Shown piece after piece: positions 23,201 to 34,753 of a stretch of 64,000 bases of DNA; the stretch's first letter is position 1, and every line of letters starts with the position of its first letter. Source of the DNA: Triglochin maritima. Its lineage: Eukaryota; Streptophyta; Magnoliopsida; Alismatales; Juncaginaceae. Below the pieces are notes generated by a model. It did no database searches and was not told the DNA's origin. It saw only the letters and a list, made by a program, of their open reading frames with translations. Position numbers and translations under genes: made by a program. The DNA lies in NCBI GenBank assembly GCA_963682175.1, contig OY821784.1, forward strand, positions 20,565,621-20,629,620. Reading direction: 5' to 3'.

Positions 23201-23994
23201 CCCTCTCTCTCCTTCTCCTTATCTCTCCCTCCTCTCTCTCCCCTCTCTCCCCTCTATCCATATCCTTCCCTCTCCCCTTCCTATGTCTATCTCTCTGTCT
23301 TTCTCCTTTTCCTTATCTCTTGATTTCTTTCTCGTTCTCTACCCTCCTCCTTCTCCATCTCCTTCTTTCCCTCTTTCTCCTTTAGTCCTTCGTTTTGTAC
23401 TCTTTCTCTCCATCTTCTCGCCTACTTCTCTCCCTCTCCCTCCTCTTTCTCTCTCTCTCTGTCTCCTGTCTATCTTCTTCACTATCTCTCCTTATCCTAC
23501 TCTTTTTATTTCTACTTCTGCTTCTCTCCCTCTCATTCTCCTTCTCTCTATCCGTTTCCTTCTCTCTCTCACTCTCACTCTCCATCTCATTCTCCTTCTA
23601 TGTCTTCCCTATGTCCTTCATCTCTCTTTCTCCTTCTCTCGCTCCTTCTCCCTCTCCTTCTCATCCTCTCTCATCTCTCCCCCTCTCTCCTTTCGTTCTC
23701 TATTCTTTTCCTTCCATCTCTCCCCTCTCCCCTTCTCTTTCCTTCTTTCTCCGCTTCTCATTCTCCCTCCCTCCTCCTTGTTCTTCTTCACTATCTCTTA
23801 TTGTCCCACTCTCTCTCCTTCTCACTCCTCTCTCTGATTCTCTCTTCCCTTCTGTCTCTTCTCTCCTTATCCTTCCCTCCCCGTCTACAATCTCCGTCCC
23901 TCTCTCTCCTCCTCTACTTCTCTTTTCCCCTTTTCCTTCTCATTGTCTCTCTCTTCTTCGTGAACCTCTCTCTCTCTCGCTTGCATTCTCCTTC
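20205..23994 (+). repeat. Polypyrimidine block CT-I
   Basis: About 3.8 kb in which the plus strand is almost only C and T. It is not a simple microsatellite: distinctive landmarks recur in the same order, for example TAGCTCA(C/A)TTA (21240, 22772), the TTCTTTACTCCACA segment (about 21345, 22868) and a CATTCTCCCTCCCTCCTC segment (about 20258, 23759). The landmark spacing here (1,532 and about 3,500 bp) fits a 1.99-kb unit with an internal deletion. Very long reading frames on the plus strand exist only because stop codons need purines. Confidence 0.9.
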
Positions 23995-24187
23995 TTTTTT
24001 TGCAAGGCAAAAGGGAGGCTTGGCCTCTAATTTTATTGATTGAAAAGGTTTACAACCTACTAGAAAGCAAGATCCAAAAAAAGTTAACTCCACAAGGTAT
24101 GCTAACTTGCATATCCAGCCTCAACACTACGTAAGAGTATTACATCACTATAAGCTTAGTAGTTATTACATCGTCGAGTATCCTCAA

Positions 24188-24685
24188 CTAACACCACGTG
24201 GTCCGAAATTTCTGCTCCTCATCGTCTTTAGCCACAAGTTTCTTGACTTTATCCCAAAGACATCCGACCAAAACTTTGATTGCAGCCACTATGTCCGCTG
24301 GCTTCTTCTTCTCTCCCTCAAAGATCCTTCGGTTTTGTTCCAGCCAGCACTCATGGATCATGGCACTAAAGCCCAACCTTGGCACCACCTTGTCAACTCG
24401 GCTTCCTCGCGCGTGGGAGATGCGTGTATCTTCGCCTTCAAAGGATCTTGGTAGACGAGTGCTCAGCTGCATGCGAAGGAATTATGTCCACACCTTAATT
24501 TACGCACACCTCCAAAATAGTTTCTCCATGTCCTCTTCCACCCTCTCACAAAGGCTGCATACCAGGTCGTGCTTTGCCCCTCTTTGATTTAGAAGCTTCT
24601 TGGTGAGGAGGAGCCCCCTCATTGCTCTCCAAGCTATGATAGCATGCTTGGGATAGCACGTTTGTGCCATACCATACCAGCCCAA
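24188..24685 (-). pseudogene. LINE-B zf-RVT domain and C-terminus
   Basis: The frame at 24685-24500 reads WYGMAQTCYPKHAIIAWRAMRG, then NQRGAKHDLVCSLCERVEEDMEKLFWRC: a Cys-rich zf-RVT core with CX2C intact. The frame shifts and continues at 24472-24188 with the LARSFEGEDTRISHARG-like tail and CWLEQNRRIFEG. Confidence 0.85.
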
Positions 24686-24822
24686 GTCACCTTTCTTACA
24701 TCCACACTTCTTTGATTCCTAATGTAACACCCTTCCCTTCTATGTGTTTTTGATGGTCCATGCCTCCATGGATGTGAGTGTTTGTGATCTACGAGTGAAC
24801 TTCCTCTGTTATTGTTGATCGT

Positions 24823-24840
24823 GGGGGGGGGGGGGGGGGG
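24823..24840. repeat. Poly(G) run of 18 in LINE-B
   Basis: Same site as in LINE-A, -C and -D. On the sense strand it is poly-C and would encode consecutive prolines. Confidence 0.95.
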
Positions 24841-25545
24841 AGGTTCCACTCCCCCTCTCCTATGAAATAAGAAACTCTAGTGTCCCAAGGCACTCCCAAC
24901 ATCATGGTGAAATCTCACATTGAAACAGTTCTCCACACCACGGATATTGGAACAATCGTATCTCTTCCCCATTTCCCACCTCATATTGTATGTGCCGTCG
25001 AGCAATGTCTCAAACTCGAAGAAGTCCTCGCCATGCCCACGATGATGCTGATGGGGGTCTTGCAAGTAAAATAGAGCACTTTTTAAGGTATTTCCGTCAC
25101 ACACATTTCACCCAAAAAGAACTTCCTTCTGCCACCACAAGCCATAATAAACAAATGAGGCCCACATGATTCCAATTTGTTAGTCGTTTCAGACCGAGAC
25201 CCCTTCATCCTTTGGTGTGAACACATCTTTCCACACCACCGCAGCCCACTACTTCTTCCCTCCCCAAATGAAATGACCCATAGACTCTCCATCTCTTGCA
25301 GCACCTTCTATGGGATGAGGAAAGCGGAACTCCTTTCGTTCCATATCAAGGTGTGCTACAATCCATGCTCCATGTGGCACGTCCCCTCCCATAAACACTT
25401 GGTTTTTTCACGTGCTAAATCGCTACCCCGAGCAAGTTGTGAACTCCTCTAGAATAGCCTTTATAGCATGAGCGTTTTCCTTTATGGCACTTGCAAACAC
25501 TAAGACATCATCGGCAAATAGAAAGTGTGAAACGGACACATCACC
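24841..25545 (-). pseudogene. LINE-B ORF2 segment between RT and zf-RVT
   Basis: Sequence homologous to 48451-49290 of LINE-D and 45636-46480 of LINE-C. On the sense strand it covers the end of the RT palm (the FADD box lies just after the stop at 25546) and the thumb/connection. It has no long intact frame. Confidence 0.65.
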
Positions 25546-26238
25546 TCAACTTAAGGGCTCAATCCGTCCATCCATGACCGCTTTCTTCACCATCTCACTT
25601 AAGACTTCCATACACATAACAAACAAGTAGGGTGCCAACGGATCGCCTTCCCTCAACCCATTTCTTGCATTGAACGGGGTGGAGTGGGATCCATTAACCG
25701 TCACTACAATGGATACTTCGACACAACTCATAATTAGCCTTCTCCACTTAATAGGAAATCCAAATCGACTCATCACCTCATCAAGGAATCTGCACGAGAT
25801 TGAATCATTTGCTTTCCTGATATCAAGCTTTAGGCAGATGCGTCCTCTCCCTTTGTCAAGATTTAGATTGTGGCAAAGTTCATGTGCTAGAAGAATGTTG
25901 TCACTACTTCTCCTTCCTTTGACAAACACACTTTGGTTCTCCTCAATCAGCCTTGGTAGCAGCCCCTTTAAACAATTTGTAAGCACTTTGGATATGAATC
26001 TATAGGTCATGTTGCATAGCGCTATGGGGTGGTAATCCTCTACCGACCTCGGTGCCTTCTTCTTCGAAATGATCATAATCGAAGTAGCATTCCATTGGGC
26101 TAACACTTTCCCGTTGTCCAAACAAGAACTCATGGCCTTAAACACATCCCTTTTTAGGTTGTCCCAAGCGGTCTTGAAGAACTTTGCATTGAAGCCATCG
26201 GAGCCCGGTGCCTTGTCCACATTTGCATGTAACACCAC
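25546..26238 (-). pseudogene. LINE-B ORF2 reverse transcriptase domain
   Basis: A 230-codon frame with the non-LTR RT signatures in order: KAPGSDGFNAKFFK, RPIALCN-like (HPIALCNMTYRFISKVL), NQSVFVKGR, DNILLAHELCH, LKLDIRKANDSISCRFL (consensus KAYDSISW, so Tyr and Trp are changed), and GLREGDPLAPYLFV. The frame stops at 25546 just before the catalytic FADD. This domain reverse-transcribes LINE RNA at the nicked target. Confidence 0.9.
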
Positions 26239-26265
26239 ATCTTCTAGTTCTTTTAATTCCAGCTT

Positions 26266-27247
26266 TCATATGAGTTCTCTCCCCTCCGGCGGCAAGAGTA
26301 GTGGTAAGAGAATCGAGGGCTTAAGGGGTTGTACCTGAAAATCAATAGCAAACAAGTTAGCATAAGACCGCCGAAAGGCGTCACGAATTTTTGCCTCCTC
26401 CTCCAAGAAACTAGCTCCTTCGCACACTCTTCTCACTTGATTGGTGACTCTCCTCACTCGAAGTTGCGCATGGAAAAAACCTTTTCTTCCGGTCCCCCTC
26501 TTTGAACCACTTCGCTTGATTGGTGGCTCTCCTCACTCGAAGTGGCTCTCCTCCCGAGCAAGGGCACACTCAAGGTCCCCCTTGCTGCCCCTTCGGCAGC
26601 GGCTAGAGCAACATCGTGTGGGAGGTGTACTTTTTCTTCCTCACCTCCTCAATGGCTGCCCGGGCCTCACCAACCTTGTGGGTAACGTTTCCAAATGTGT
26701 TACCACTCCATCCCGTAGAAGGCACCTCAAGGAGTTGAAGTGCATCAATACACTCATTAAATTCCTTTAGCATAATCTCATTTCCAGCATCACCACCGCA
26801 CTTCTCACTAGCAAACCGAGTGAAATTAAAGTCACCCCCTACGATCCATGGCCTCGAAACCTCTGGTGCCACTAGATTAAGATCTCTCCACAAAGGTCTC
26901 CTATCAACATCCCCATTTTCTCCATACACAACCGTGATATCAAACTCGGTCCCATCATTCTTGTGATAGCCCTAGAAATGGAGCAATTGTGGTGTTTCCA
27001 AGGTAACACATAGATCCATTAAGTGGTCATTCCATAGGACAAAAACTCACCCGGAGTTGACGATCATGCTGTTATCTATCCATGCATAAGGCAAAATCGC
27101 TCATTTGAATCTTTCCATCTTTTTGTGCTTAACCTTGTGTTCCATTAGACATACCACATCCGGGTTTCTCTCCTTTATTCGACCCCTAATCATGAGTGCA
27201 CGGCCGGGTCAATTTGCTCCGTGCACATTCCACATTAGCACATTCAT
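26266..27247 (-). pseudogene. LINE-B ORF2 endonuclease and EN-RT linker, broken
   Basis: ORF2 starts at ATG 27247 (MNVLMWNVHGAN), with a TGA 14 codons later where LINE-D reads through. Apurinic-type endonuclease motifs follow: VAPEVSRPWIVGGDFNFTRF (near 26860) and then ECIDALQLLEVPSTG. The C-terminal SDH-containing part seems to be lost: the frame jumps to WSGNTFGNVTHKVGEA. The linker VTNQVRRVCEGA-SFLEEE precedes RT. This enzyme nicks the target strand. Confidence 0.82.
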
Positions 27248-28498
27248 TGGTTTAAGGTGCGAGGTGACCCCCATGACCTCCACGTGAACTTTTGTTGTTA
27301 ATCTTTCTCCCTGATCGCCGAAGTGTGAGTGGTGGCGAGTTCACTTTCTTCAAACACGGTTCTACAATCCCCGCACCTTCTCTCTCATCTGCCCCTCCTC
27401 CACATCTTTATTTCCTAGAATATCATACCTTCCCCCACTAGTTTGTGTCATGAGTTTGATGAAGTCCTTGCTTTTTGTTACTCGTGTGGGTGAATCCCAC
27501 TCCACCTCCGCATTCACCAAGGAAGCTAGCTCGCTTGCACGTTCCTCTTCCTTAGAGATGTTCCTCTTGCCCCCTTCAATAACTGAAATTTCGTGTCCCC
27601 ATCTCCATGTGCTTGTGTATTCATGTTTGCCCTCCTCTCCTCATGCTGAACTTGCGTGTCCCCCATGCTGCCCCTAGTGTTTCCTTCAAGACTTGCCTCT
27701 CCCACAATACCCAACTCTTCTCCACCTAATTCACGTGAGGTCCTCCCATGCGAAATTCCCTCTTGCTCTTCACGACTCCTTTTCCCTTCAAGTGAGGTGT
27801 TTCCTGATATTTGTCCGCCAAGAGGAGTCATGTGCTCCTCCTCCCTCTCTTTTGCAAACAAAATTGGTGCCTCCTCATTTGCCCATTCAAACCTAGAGCA
27901 CTCAAGTCTCTTCCCATTGGCTCTTCCTGAAATAGAGCAACCACTTTTCTCTCCAACTTCTCCTTGCTCCTTTTGTTCACCACTAGGCTCACTCACTTTT
28001 TCACACAAGGGAGAAACCGTTTTTTACTTTTGTTGGCTTCCTTCTTGTCCCCAATGGCAATTTGGCTCATATCACCGTCAAATTCAAATTTGTGCCTCCC
28101 CTCTCATGAGAAGAACAAGAAACCTCCTCCCCCTTGCTATTTCCCTCCACATGTTCCCTCCCATATGTCTCTCCACGGGGGTCTTCCTGATTTGTGCTCA
28201 TGTCCACGTCCTCGAGCTCAAGGTGGTAGAGGGAAAACCATCACCATGTTCCAGCCCATTGAAGCCCATGTGTGACACCTTCGAGTTTCCTTCCTTACCA
28301 TGCCCACTTTCAGCCCTCCTCTGATTTACAACTACCCATCTCTCCTCCTTCTCCTTTGGATGCTCACTAAGCTTGTTTATGACCCGACCCCTTGCCTTAG
28401 TTTGCAATGCTCCAAATCCTGACCAAACTCCTTACAATTCATGCAATAGTCGGTCCTCCACTCATATTCCACATTTACTCTATGTGTGTCGGCTTCTT
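27248..28498 (-). pseudogene. LINE-B ORF1 C-terminal region and ORF1-ORF2 spacer
   Basis: Low-conservation, Glu/Gly/Ser-rich frames (e.g. 28008-27526) that align with 63432-63995 of LINE-D. Probably the basic/acidic tail of ORF1, which normally holds a CCHC knuckle; no intact knuckle was seen. Frames are interrupted. Confidence 0.55.
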
Positions 28499-29263
28499 CT
28501 ACTTTCTCTTCCACCCAACTCTTGCATAGGCTAGTCTCCTCCCCGAGGCGGTTTGCTCATCCACGTATAACGACCTCCCGAGAACACTCACAATGTTACT
28601 CAACATTTTTTGAGACCAAAAGCGAAGGTCTACCTCCGGTAGACAAATCCAAATGGGAACCGTGGTGATACTCGCCCTTTTCAAACCCACATTCGGAGCC
28701 CATTCTTGAACCACAAGATGACACCTACGAATAAAACATGGTCCTCCTTCAAGCACACGTTGCCTATCTTCTCCAGGAGTAAAACGAAATAGGAGGAAAC
28801 CTTGGCTCCTCTTAATGACTTTCATGCCTCCAACCAAACCCCACAACTTGTGGAGGTGCTTCTCTAGTGTAGGCAAATGTGGTTTAAATGCAATAAAGTA
28901 GCCGACAAGTACCATATCCCATCTCTTCAAAGCATCAACTACTTCTTGCTTGGAGCATAGAGCCATCTTGTCCCATCTCTTATCAGTCGGAGGGACATAC
29001 TCTAGGGTCGTGGAAGCCATTGGTCCAGCCTTGAACAATTTGCTCCACTTCCTTGGGGGAGCAAGAACACTTATTAGAAGTGGTGCGTGGCCTTCCTTTC
29101 CCAAACGTGAGAGTGAACCTTCAAATGGTGGTCGATGGAGATCCTTTGATGCGCCACAATCTCCATCTTCTAGGTGCAAATGAGTGGAACTAATCTTGAG
29201 ATCCATTTTGGTGCAAAAACCAAGAAATTTTGTGGAAGAAAAAGTCAGAAACCCTAGAGACAC
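28499..29263 (-). CDS. LINE-B ORF1 N-terminal region (DUF4283-like RNA-binding)
   Basis: A 254-codon frame. The likely start is the internal Met of MDLKISS (about 20 codons in). It carries the DUF4283 pattern common to plant LINE ORF1 and some zinc-knuckle proteins: LVGYFIAFKPHLPTLEKHLHKLWGLVG, VIKRSQGFLLFRFTPGEDRQRVLEGGPCFI, then VPIWICLPEVDLRFWSQKMLSNIVSVLGRSLYVDEQT. ORF1p is expected to bind LINE RNA. The frame is open but ends before a C-terminal zinc knuckle, so it may be truncated. Confidence 0.8.
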   Translation of the reverse strand: MSLGFLTFSSTKFLGFCTKMDLKISSTHLHLEDGDCGASKDLHRPPFEGSLSRLGKEGHAPLLISVLAPPRKWSKLFKAGPMASTTLEYVPPTDKRWDKMALCSKQEVVDALKRWDMVLVGYFIAFKPHLPTLEKHLHKLWGLVGGMKVIKRSQGFLLFRFTPGEDRQRVLEGGPCFIRRCHLVVQEWAPNVGLKRASITTVPIWICLPEVDLRFWSQKMLSNIVSVLGRSLYVDEQTASGRRLAYARVGWKRK

Positions 29264-29310
29264 CTAGATTTTCCATGTTACGCCACTCCTTCTAAATTCC
29301 CAACCAGTCT

Positions 29311-30209
29311 TCTCTTCCTTTCCTCTCTCTCTCTCTCTCTCTCTCTCCTTCTCCTTGTCTTTCTCCATGTAGCTCACTTACGGAAACTCTCTCCCCTTCT
29401 CTCTCTCTTTCTCCCTCTCCCTTTCCTCCCTCTTTCTATTTCTTCTTCTCTCATTCTCTTTCTCCCTCTCCTTTCCTTTACTCCACAGTCTCCCTCTCTC
29501 TCTCCTCTCTCTTCTTCTCGTTCTAATTCACTCTCTCTCCTTCTCCGTTTCACTCACTCCTAATCTCTCTCCTTCTCCCCCTCTCCATCTCCCTCTCCCT
29601 CATTCTCTATTGTTCCCTCTACCTCACCTTATCATCTCGCCTCTTTCCCTCTCCTTGCCCTTCTCACTCTCTCCCCGTCTGTCCACCTCTCCTCACTCTC
29701 CATCTCCTTCTAGCTCTCTGTCTCCATCTCATTCTCTCTTCTTCTTCCCTCTCCGTCTCTCCTTGTTTCCCCCATTTCCTCCCTCTCGTCCTACACTCTC
29801 CATTTTTGTCTCTCCCCTTCTTCCTCCCTCTCTCTCCTTCTCCTTCTCTCTCCCTCCTCTCTCTCACCTCTCTCCCCTCTCTCCCTCTCCTTCCCTCTCG
29901 CCCTCCTATGTCCCTCTCCTTCTATCTCTCCTCCATTTCTCCACCTCCCTCCTTCTCCTTCACTCCCCCTCGCTCTCTTCTCCTTCCCATCTCTTTCCTC
30001 TCTCCCCTTCTCCTTCTCTGTCTCTCTCCGCTTCTTCACTCTTTCTAACCCTCTGCATCACCTTCTCTTTCTCTCTCGCTCTCCCCTTCTCCTTATCTCT
30101 CCCTTTCTTTCTCCTTCTCTACCCTTCTTCTTCTCCAACATCTTCTCTCCCTCTTTCTCTTTTAGTCCTTCTTTTGCTCTCCTACTTCTCTCTACCTCTC
30201 CCTCTCCCT

Positions 30210-30253
<44 letters not shown>

Positions 30254-31578
30254 CTCTTGTCTCTCTTCTTCACTATCTCTCCCTATCCTATTCTTTCTAT
30301 TTCTACTTCTCCTTCTCCATCTCCTTCTCCTCTCTATCCGTTTCCTTCTCTCTCACTCTCCCTCTCAAGCTCCTTCTCTCTCTTCCCTCTATCCTCCATC
30401 TCGTTTTCCTCATTCTCTCCTTCTCTCGCTCCTTCTCCCCTCCTTCTCATCCTCTCTCATCTCTCCCCCTCTCTCCTTTCATTCTCTATTCTTCCTTCTA
30501 TCTCTCCCCTCCCTCCTTCTCTTTCCTTCTCTCTCCGCTTCTCATTCTCCCTCCCACCTCCTTGTTCTTCTTCACTCTCTCTTATTGTTCCACTCTCACT
30601 CCTTCTCACTCCTTAATCTGATTCTCTCTTCCCTTCTGTCTCTTCTCTCCTTATCGTTTACTCCTCGTCTACATTCTCATTCCCTCTCTCTCCTCCTCTA
30701 GTTCAATCCCCCCACTTCTCTTTTTTCCTTTTTCCTTCTCCTTCTCTCTCTTCTTCTTGTCCCTCTCTCTTGCTTGCTTCTCCTTCTCTCTCCTTCTCCT
30801 CTTGATTCTCTCTCTATCACCATCTCATCTCCGCTCTTTCTCTCTCTCTCTGTCTCCTTCTCTCTCCATCTCGCTCTCCTCCCCTCTCACTCCCATTGTC
30901 CTTCTCTCTCTCCTTGTCTTCTATCACCTCTCTTCTTCTCATTCTCCTTCTCTCTCTGTGTCCTCATCCTTCTCTTTGTCATTCCCCTTCTGTCTCTCCT
31001 TGTCTTCTCTCTTGTTCCCCTTCTCTCTCCTTCTTCTTCGCTTGTCCTTCTCTCCTCCTCCCTTTACTTTTCCTTGACGTCACCTTAACACTCACTCTCA
31101 CTCCTCCCATTCTCCTCCTTATCTCTCTCCTTTCTCTTTGTCTCTACATCTCTCTATTTCCTCTTCTCCTCCTCTCTCGTTCTCCTTCTCTCTTTCTCTC
31201 TCCCCTTCTCCCTACTTCTCATTCTCTATATTTCTCTCTCTTCTTACCTTCTACCTCTACTTCTCCTTCTCCCACACTCTTTCCTACTCTCCTTCCCTTC
31301 ATGTTTCCCCTTCCTATCCTCTCTCTTTCTCTCATTTTCCTTGTGTTTCTCCATCTAGCTCACTTAGGGAATCTCTCCCCTTCTCTCTCTCTTTTTCCCT
31401 CTCCTTTTCCTCCCTCTTTCTGCTTCTTCTGATCTCCTTCTCTTTCTCCCTCTCCTTTTCTTTACTCCACAGTCTCCCTCTCTCTCTCCTCTCTCTTCTT
31501 CTCGTTCTAATATTCACTCTCTCCTTCACCGTTTCACTCACCCCTAAGCTCTCTCCTTCTCCCCCTCTCTATATCCCT
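29311..31578 (+). repeat. Polypyrimidine block CT-II
   Basis: About 2.27 kb of plus-strand pyrimidine sequence with one full repeat period visible: TAGCTCACTTA occurs at 29370 and 31356, 1,986 bp apart, with all intermediate landmarks in the order seen in CT-I. It includes pure (CT)n runs at 29323-29347 and 30213-30250. Confidence 0.9.
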
Positions 31579-31705
31579 CACCAGTCACACAAAAGATAGT
31601 TGGACAACCAGGATCCTTTTATTTGACTTGCATGGGTTGGGCCAACAAACAACTCACGTTAGCCGCAAGAAAATCTTTCTTTGGAACATGAGTTTTTGTC
31701 TTTGG
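31579..31705 (-). pseudogene. pol: Ath3 left copy: protease-start fragment
   Basis: Matches 37617-37730 of the right copy (region before the protease active site) and is cut at 31579 by CT-II. It is joined to gag by a deletion whose junction carries a 25-bp near-duplicate (31651-31675 and 31706-31730, one mismatch). Confidence 0.8.
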
Positions 31706-31730
31706 AACTCACGTTAGTCGCAAGAAAATC

Positions 31731-32804
31731 GCATTTGCATGCTCAAGATCGCTTGGAGCATAAGCGCATTCCAAGTCATCATTGCCCGTAACTCCACAAC
31801 TTCTATACCCGGGAGTAGCAACCTAAGCTACAGGAGCTCGGTCCAACTCTAAACTCTCAACCCTACGCATGAGAGCAGCCAATTTCGCCTCAAACGCGAT
31901 AGTTGACTCAACTTGATATGATTCAGCTCGACCAGAAGACTTGGTGGATGGTGGCTCTCTCATGGTGTCCCACTCAAAGGTACGTTCAACCATTAATTCA
32001 AAAGTGTCCCATGCCTTATCGATGGGTTTCATTTGGAAATCACCTTGACACATTGACTCCAACAATGTGTAGGTGTTGTAGTTGAGGCCCTCATAAATAA
32101 TTTGGCACAACTGCCAAAACTCAATTCCCTGATGAGGGCACTGCAAGTGAAAGTCCTTGAACCTCTCAAAGAAAGCATCAAACATTTCAGTCTCAGTCTG
32201 ATACATTTGGTGTATCTGGTGCCGTATCTGTTGAATCTTCCATTGAGAGAAGAATCTCTTCAGAAAGACAGTCATGAAGTCATCACAAGAACGAATAGAG
32301 CTCGCCGAGAGGCTGTACATCCATTTCTTCGCGTTATCCTTCAACGAATTCATCCTCAACCGGACTTAATCCTCATCAAGTTGTTGAAGCTTGAACATGG
32401 AGCATACCTCCTCGAATTCACGTATAAAAATATACGGGACTCCTTATTGGCAGTGAAGGTCGGAAGCACGCTCACATAGTGAGGTTTCAACTCGAAGTTG
32501 TTCCCGCGAGCTGGGGGAAGAACTATGCAAGAAGGTTGCCCGGCCCGAACAGGATGGGTCCGCTCCTACAAAGAAATCGGCCTATCCTGTCGAGCTAAAG
32601 GTTGTGGTGCACCAAGAACTCGATCCTGACCGAATCCCGCTTCCTCTCGAGAGTCAGAGGAGGAGAAGGGGGTCTACGTGGTGGTGGGAGTGGACCTAGG
32701 TAATCCATGTATGAAACCCGGTCTCCCCCGTCACCGTGAGAACACTAGGCCTCACGCTCCAAAGGAGTACGAGGCGGATATGGCCGATCACCAAGACCGT
32801 CCAT
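31731..32804 (-). pseudogene. gag: Ath3 left copy: Gag, broken
   Basis: The start is inferred at ATG 32804 by alignment with Ath2 gag. The best open part is 32359-31823 with LKDNAKKWMYSLSASSIRSCDDF, FLKRFFSQ, FFERFKDFHLQCPHQGIEFWQLCQIIYEGL and the linker SGRAESYQVESTIAFEAKLAALMRRVESLELDRAPVA. Degraded zinc-knuckle sequence follows at 31740-31820. Upstream frames are shifted. Confidence 0.82.
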
Positions 32805-33926
32805 CTCAGAAAAATGCACCTCTCAAGGCGAGGGTTCTCACCAGAACAAGCCCAACCTCGCATAAAAATGCTCGACTCGAATCTAAAATAACACCCAATA
32901 GAAGGTGTACTCAGAGGAGAAGACTACTCGTAGAATATAGATGAGGAGAGGACTCAGATGAGGAGGGAAGAATACCTAGAGCTAGCGTGGGTAGTGGGTC
33001 AAAGTAGAAGCCTAATCTAGCAAGCACGGCTCAAACAATGTATGGCTATGGGTCCTTAGGCTAGACGACGCTTAACTTCGAGATCCCTAGTCTCGACACG
33101 CCTCACCTCCCTACAACGAGGACCACAATGCCCAGCAAGTGATACCAGATACGGAGATCCCGCACCTCCTACTATCGACAAGGTAGGCGACGCTGATCAG
33201 GACATGACGGTCTCTACTAGATCACTCTCCTACTGCGTCTGAATTCCTTGGAGCCAATGTCTACATGCTTTTAGAATTAAGGCTTTTATTAAGAGTGAGT
33301 TTTGGGGCCAAGGAAAGGGTGATGAAATCTCCCACCTTATCTTCCATGGGACAACCCCTTCTTAGTAGCATTTTGATCCTAAATCGAGCAATCAACTCTC
33401 CAAACAAACGCTCACCTCACTCTTGTCCCAATGCACATTACTAACTAATGCATGCTTTAACCGTGCATGAATTAGAGAATGGGTGCACGTATCATACGCC
33501 AGCAATCAACAACAAGAATGTAAGGAAAAGAAAAGACAAATCCGTGCAAGGTCTACAAATGATGCATGACCTAGATGGCAATCGATCTAATCTTTTGCTT
33601 TGAGTTTTATGGTCCAAGTTGTGTTAAAAGGGAAATTTATTGTTAATCTGGGAGCTAAGTACAGGTTAAAACATGCAAAATGGAACTCCCAGACAACTAA
33701 AGTGATGACACAAATAACTACAATGAAATTTGGAGCAAATAAAGCTAACCTTGCCGCCAATTGGTGGTTCCAGACCGCTGATTGGTGGTCTCTTTAGCTT
33801 ATTTTCGCTTCCAACTGCCCCAGTAGCATCCCCTTGATCCTTTGAATCCCTGAAACAAATCAACACTAAAAAAAAAAAATTTAAAAAACACTCGAATTGT
33901 CCAAACCAAAGTCTGCACAAAACACC
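32805..33926 (-). other. Ath3 untranslated leader
   Basis: About 1.1 kb homologous to the leaders of Ath2 and Ath4. It includes the conserved GGGTGATGAAATC stretch near 33316 and the paired palindromes at 33753-33790. No gene is supported. Confidence 0.8.
33753..33790 (-). repeat. Paired palindromes in the Ath3 leader
   Basis: GCCGCCAATTGGTGGTTC (33753-33770) and GACCGCTGATTGGTGGTC (33773-33790), plus-strand view. The pair's near edge is 137 nt from the PBS remnant. Confidence 0.8.
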
Positions 33927-33938
33927 TCCCCGACAACT
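33927..33938 (-). other. Primer-binding site remnant of Ath3
   Basis: The sense strand keeps only the end of the tRNA-Asp type site (GTCGGGGA); about ten bases have been lost next to the LTR. Confidence 0.65.
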
Positions 33939-34606
33939 TGATTGAACGTTTCAATTAACCTCAAGTGCACGACCTCCACATGAAATACGATTTACACAAT
34001 CATTAAAACATACAAGACATTAACCAAGCTAAAGGAAACAAGAGTACATTCAACTACAAGTCATGTGTCCTTTATCAATCCCATCCATATCCTCACCTCA
34101 TCTTTCCCCAAAAAACAGGTCCAGTAATCTAAGCATATGCTAAGCTTCATTCAAGAGCATTAGCATATCAAAGACAAGAGTGAGATCCCATTAGATGGAA
34201 ATGGAAATCATGTAAGTTCAAAGGATTAACATAACACGCACCTAATACATCACATAATCACATTACATATTTCTCCACCCCCAAAATGGGGATGGAACTA
34301 CTCACTAATCATTGCACTACAATATACATTAACAAAATGAAATATTCTACTGAAAGTAAATTAAACTAAGCAAGCAACAAATATTAAAGAAGCTAATTGA
34401 AAGGACATAAAACTAAAGAAGTATGCAAGACATATGAAAGGAAATTAAACTAAGAAAGAAACAACATAACTAAAGAAAAACTTTATTAAATTCAAACTCA
34501 CAATGCAAGTAGCCTCTTCCTACTTGAGATTTTGCTCCAAGGCTCACTTGAAGTTCAGAGCATGGCCATGAAGCATGTGTAGAATACAAGAGAAGATGAG
34601 GAGTTC

Positions 34607-34649
34607 TATTTATAGTCAAAGAAAAAGGCAATCGGGGACAATCCCCCGG
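34607..34649 (-). promoter_or_regulatory. TATA box and U3 inverted repeat of Ath3 LTR
   Basis: The sense strand has the CCGGGGGATTGTCCCCG element (34633-34649), then an 18-bp gap, then TATAAATA (34607-34614), the same arrangement as in Ath2 and Ath4. Confidence 0.7.
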
Positions 34650-34735
34650 TATGAGACTAATACAATGCCAAAAATAGACATAACACACAATTATACATGA
34701 CCCGACTAAACTACATCGGATCTGGAGCAACCCAC

Positions 34736-34753
34736 AACGCCAATTGGCGGTCT
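34736..34753 (-). repeat. Remaining palindrome of the Ath3 LTR pair
   Basis: The sense strand keeps GACCGCCAATTGGCG at 368 bp from the LTR 5' end. The partner expected 3 nt downstream is replaced by unrelated sequence. Confidence 0.75.

Larger units (their letters stand above)
23995..29310 (-). mobile_element. LINE-B: nearly full-length L1-type LINE
   Basis: Minus-strand element of about 5.3 kb with ORF1 (DUF4283-like), endonuclease, RT and zf-RVT in order. Its 3' end is an A tail seen as seven T at 23995-24001, next to a conserved terminal segment (GCAAGGCAAAAGGGAGGCTT in plus view) shared with LINE-C and LINE-D. Both ends abut polypyrimidine DNA, so target-site duplications cannot be resolved by eye. 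ORF2 contains stops and shifts. Confidence 0.88.

Noticed and set aside
27656..28324. Pro/Ser-rich plus-strand ORF opposite the LINE-B ORF1 tail
   Set aside because: Antisense of the charged ORF1 tail; composition-driven.
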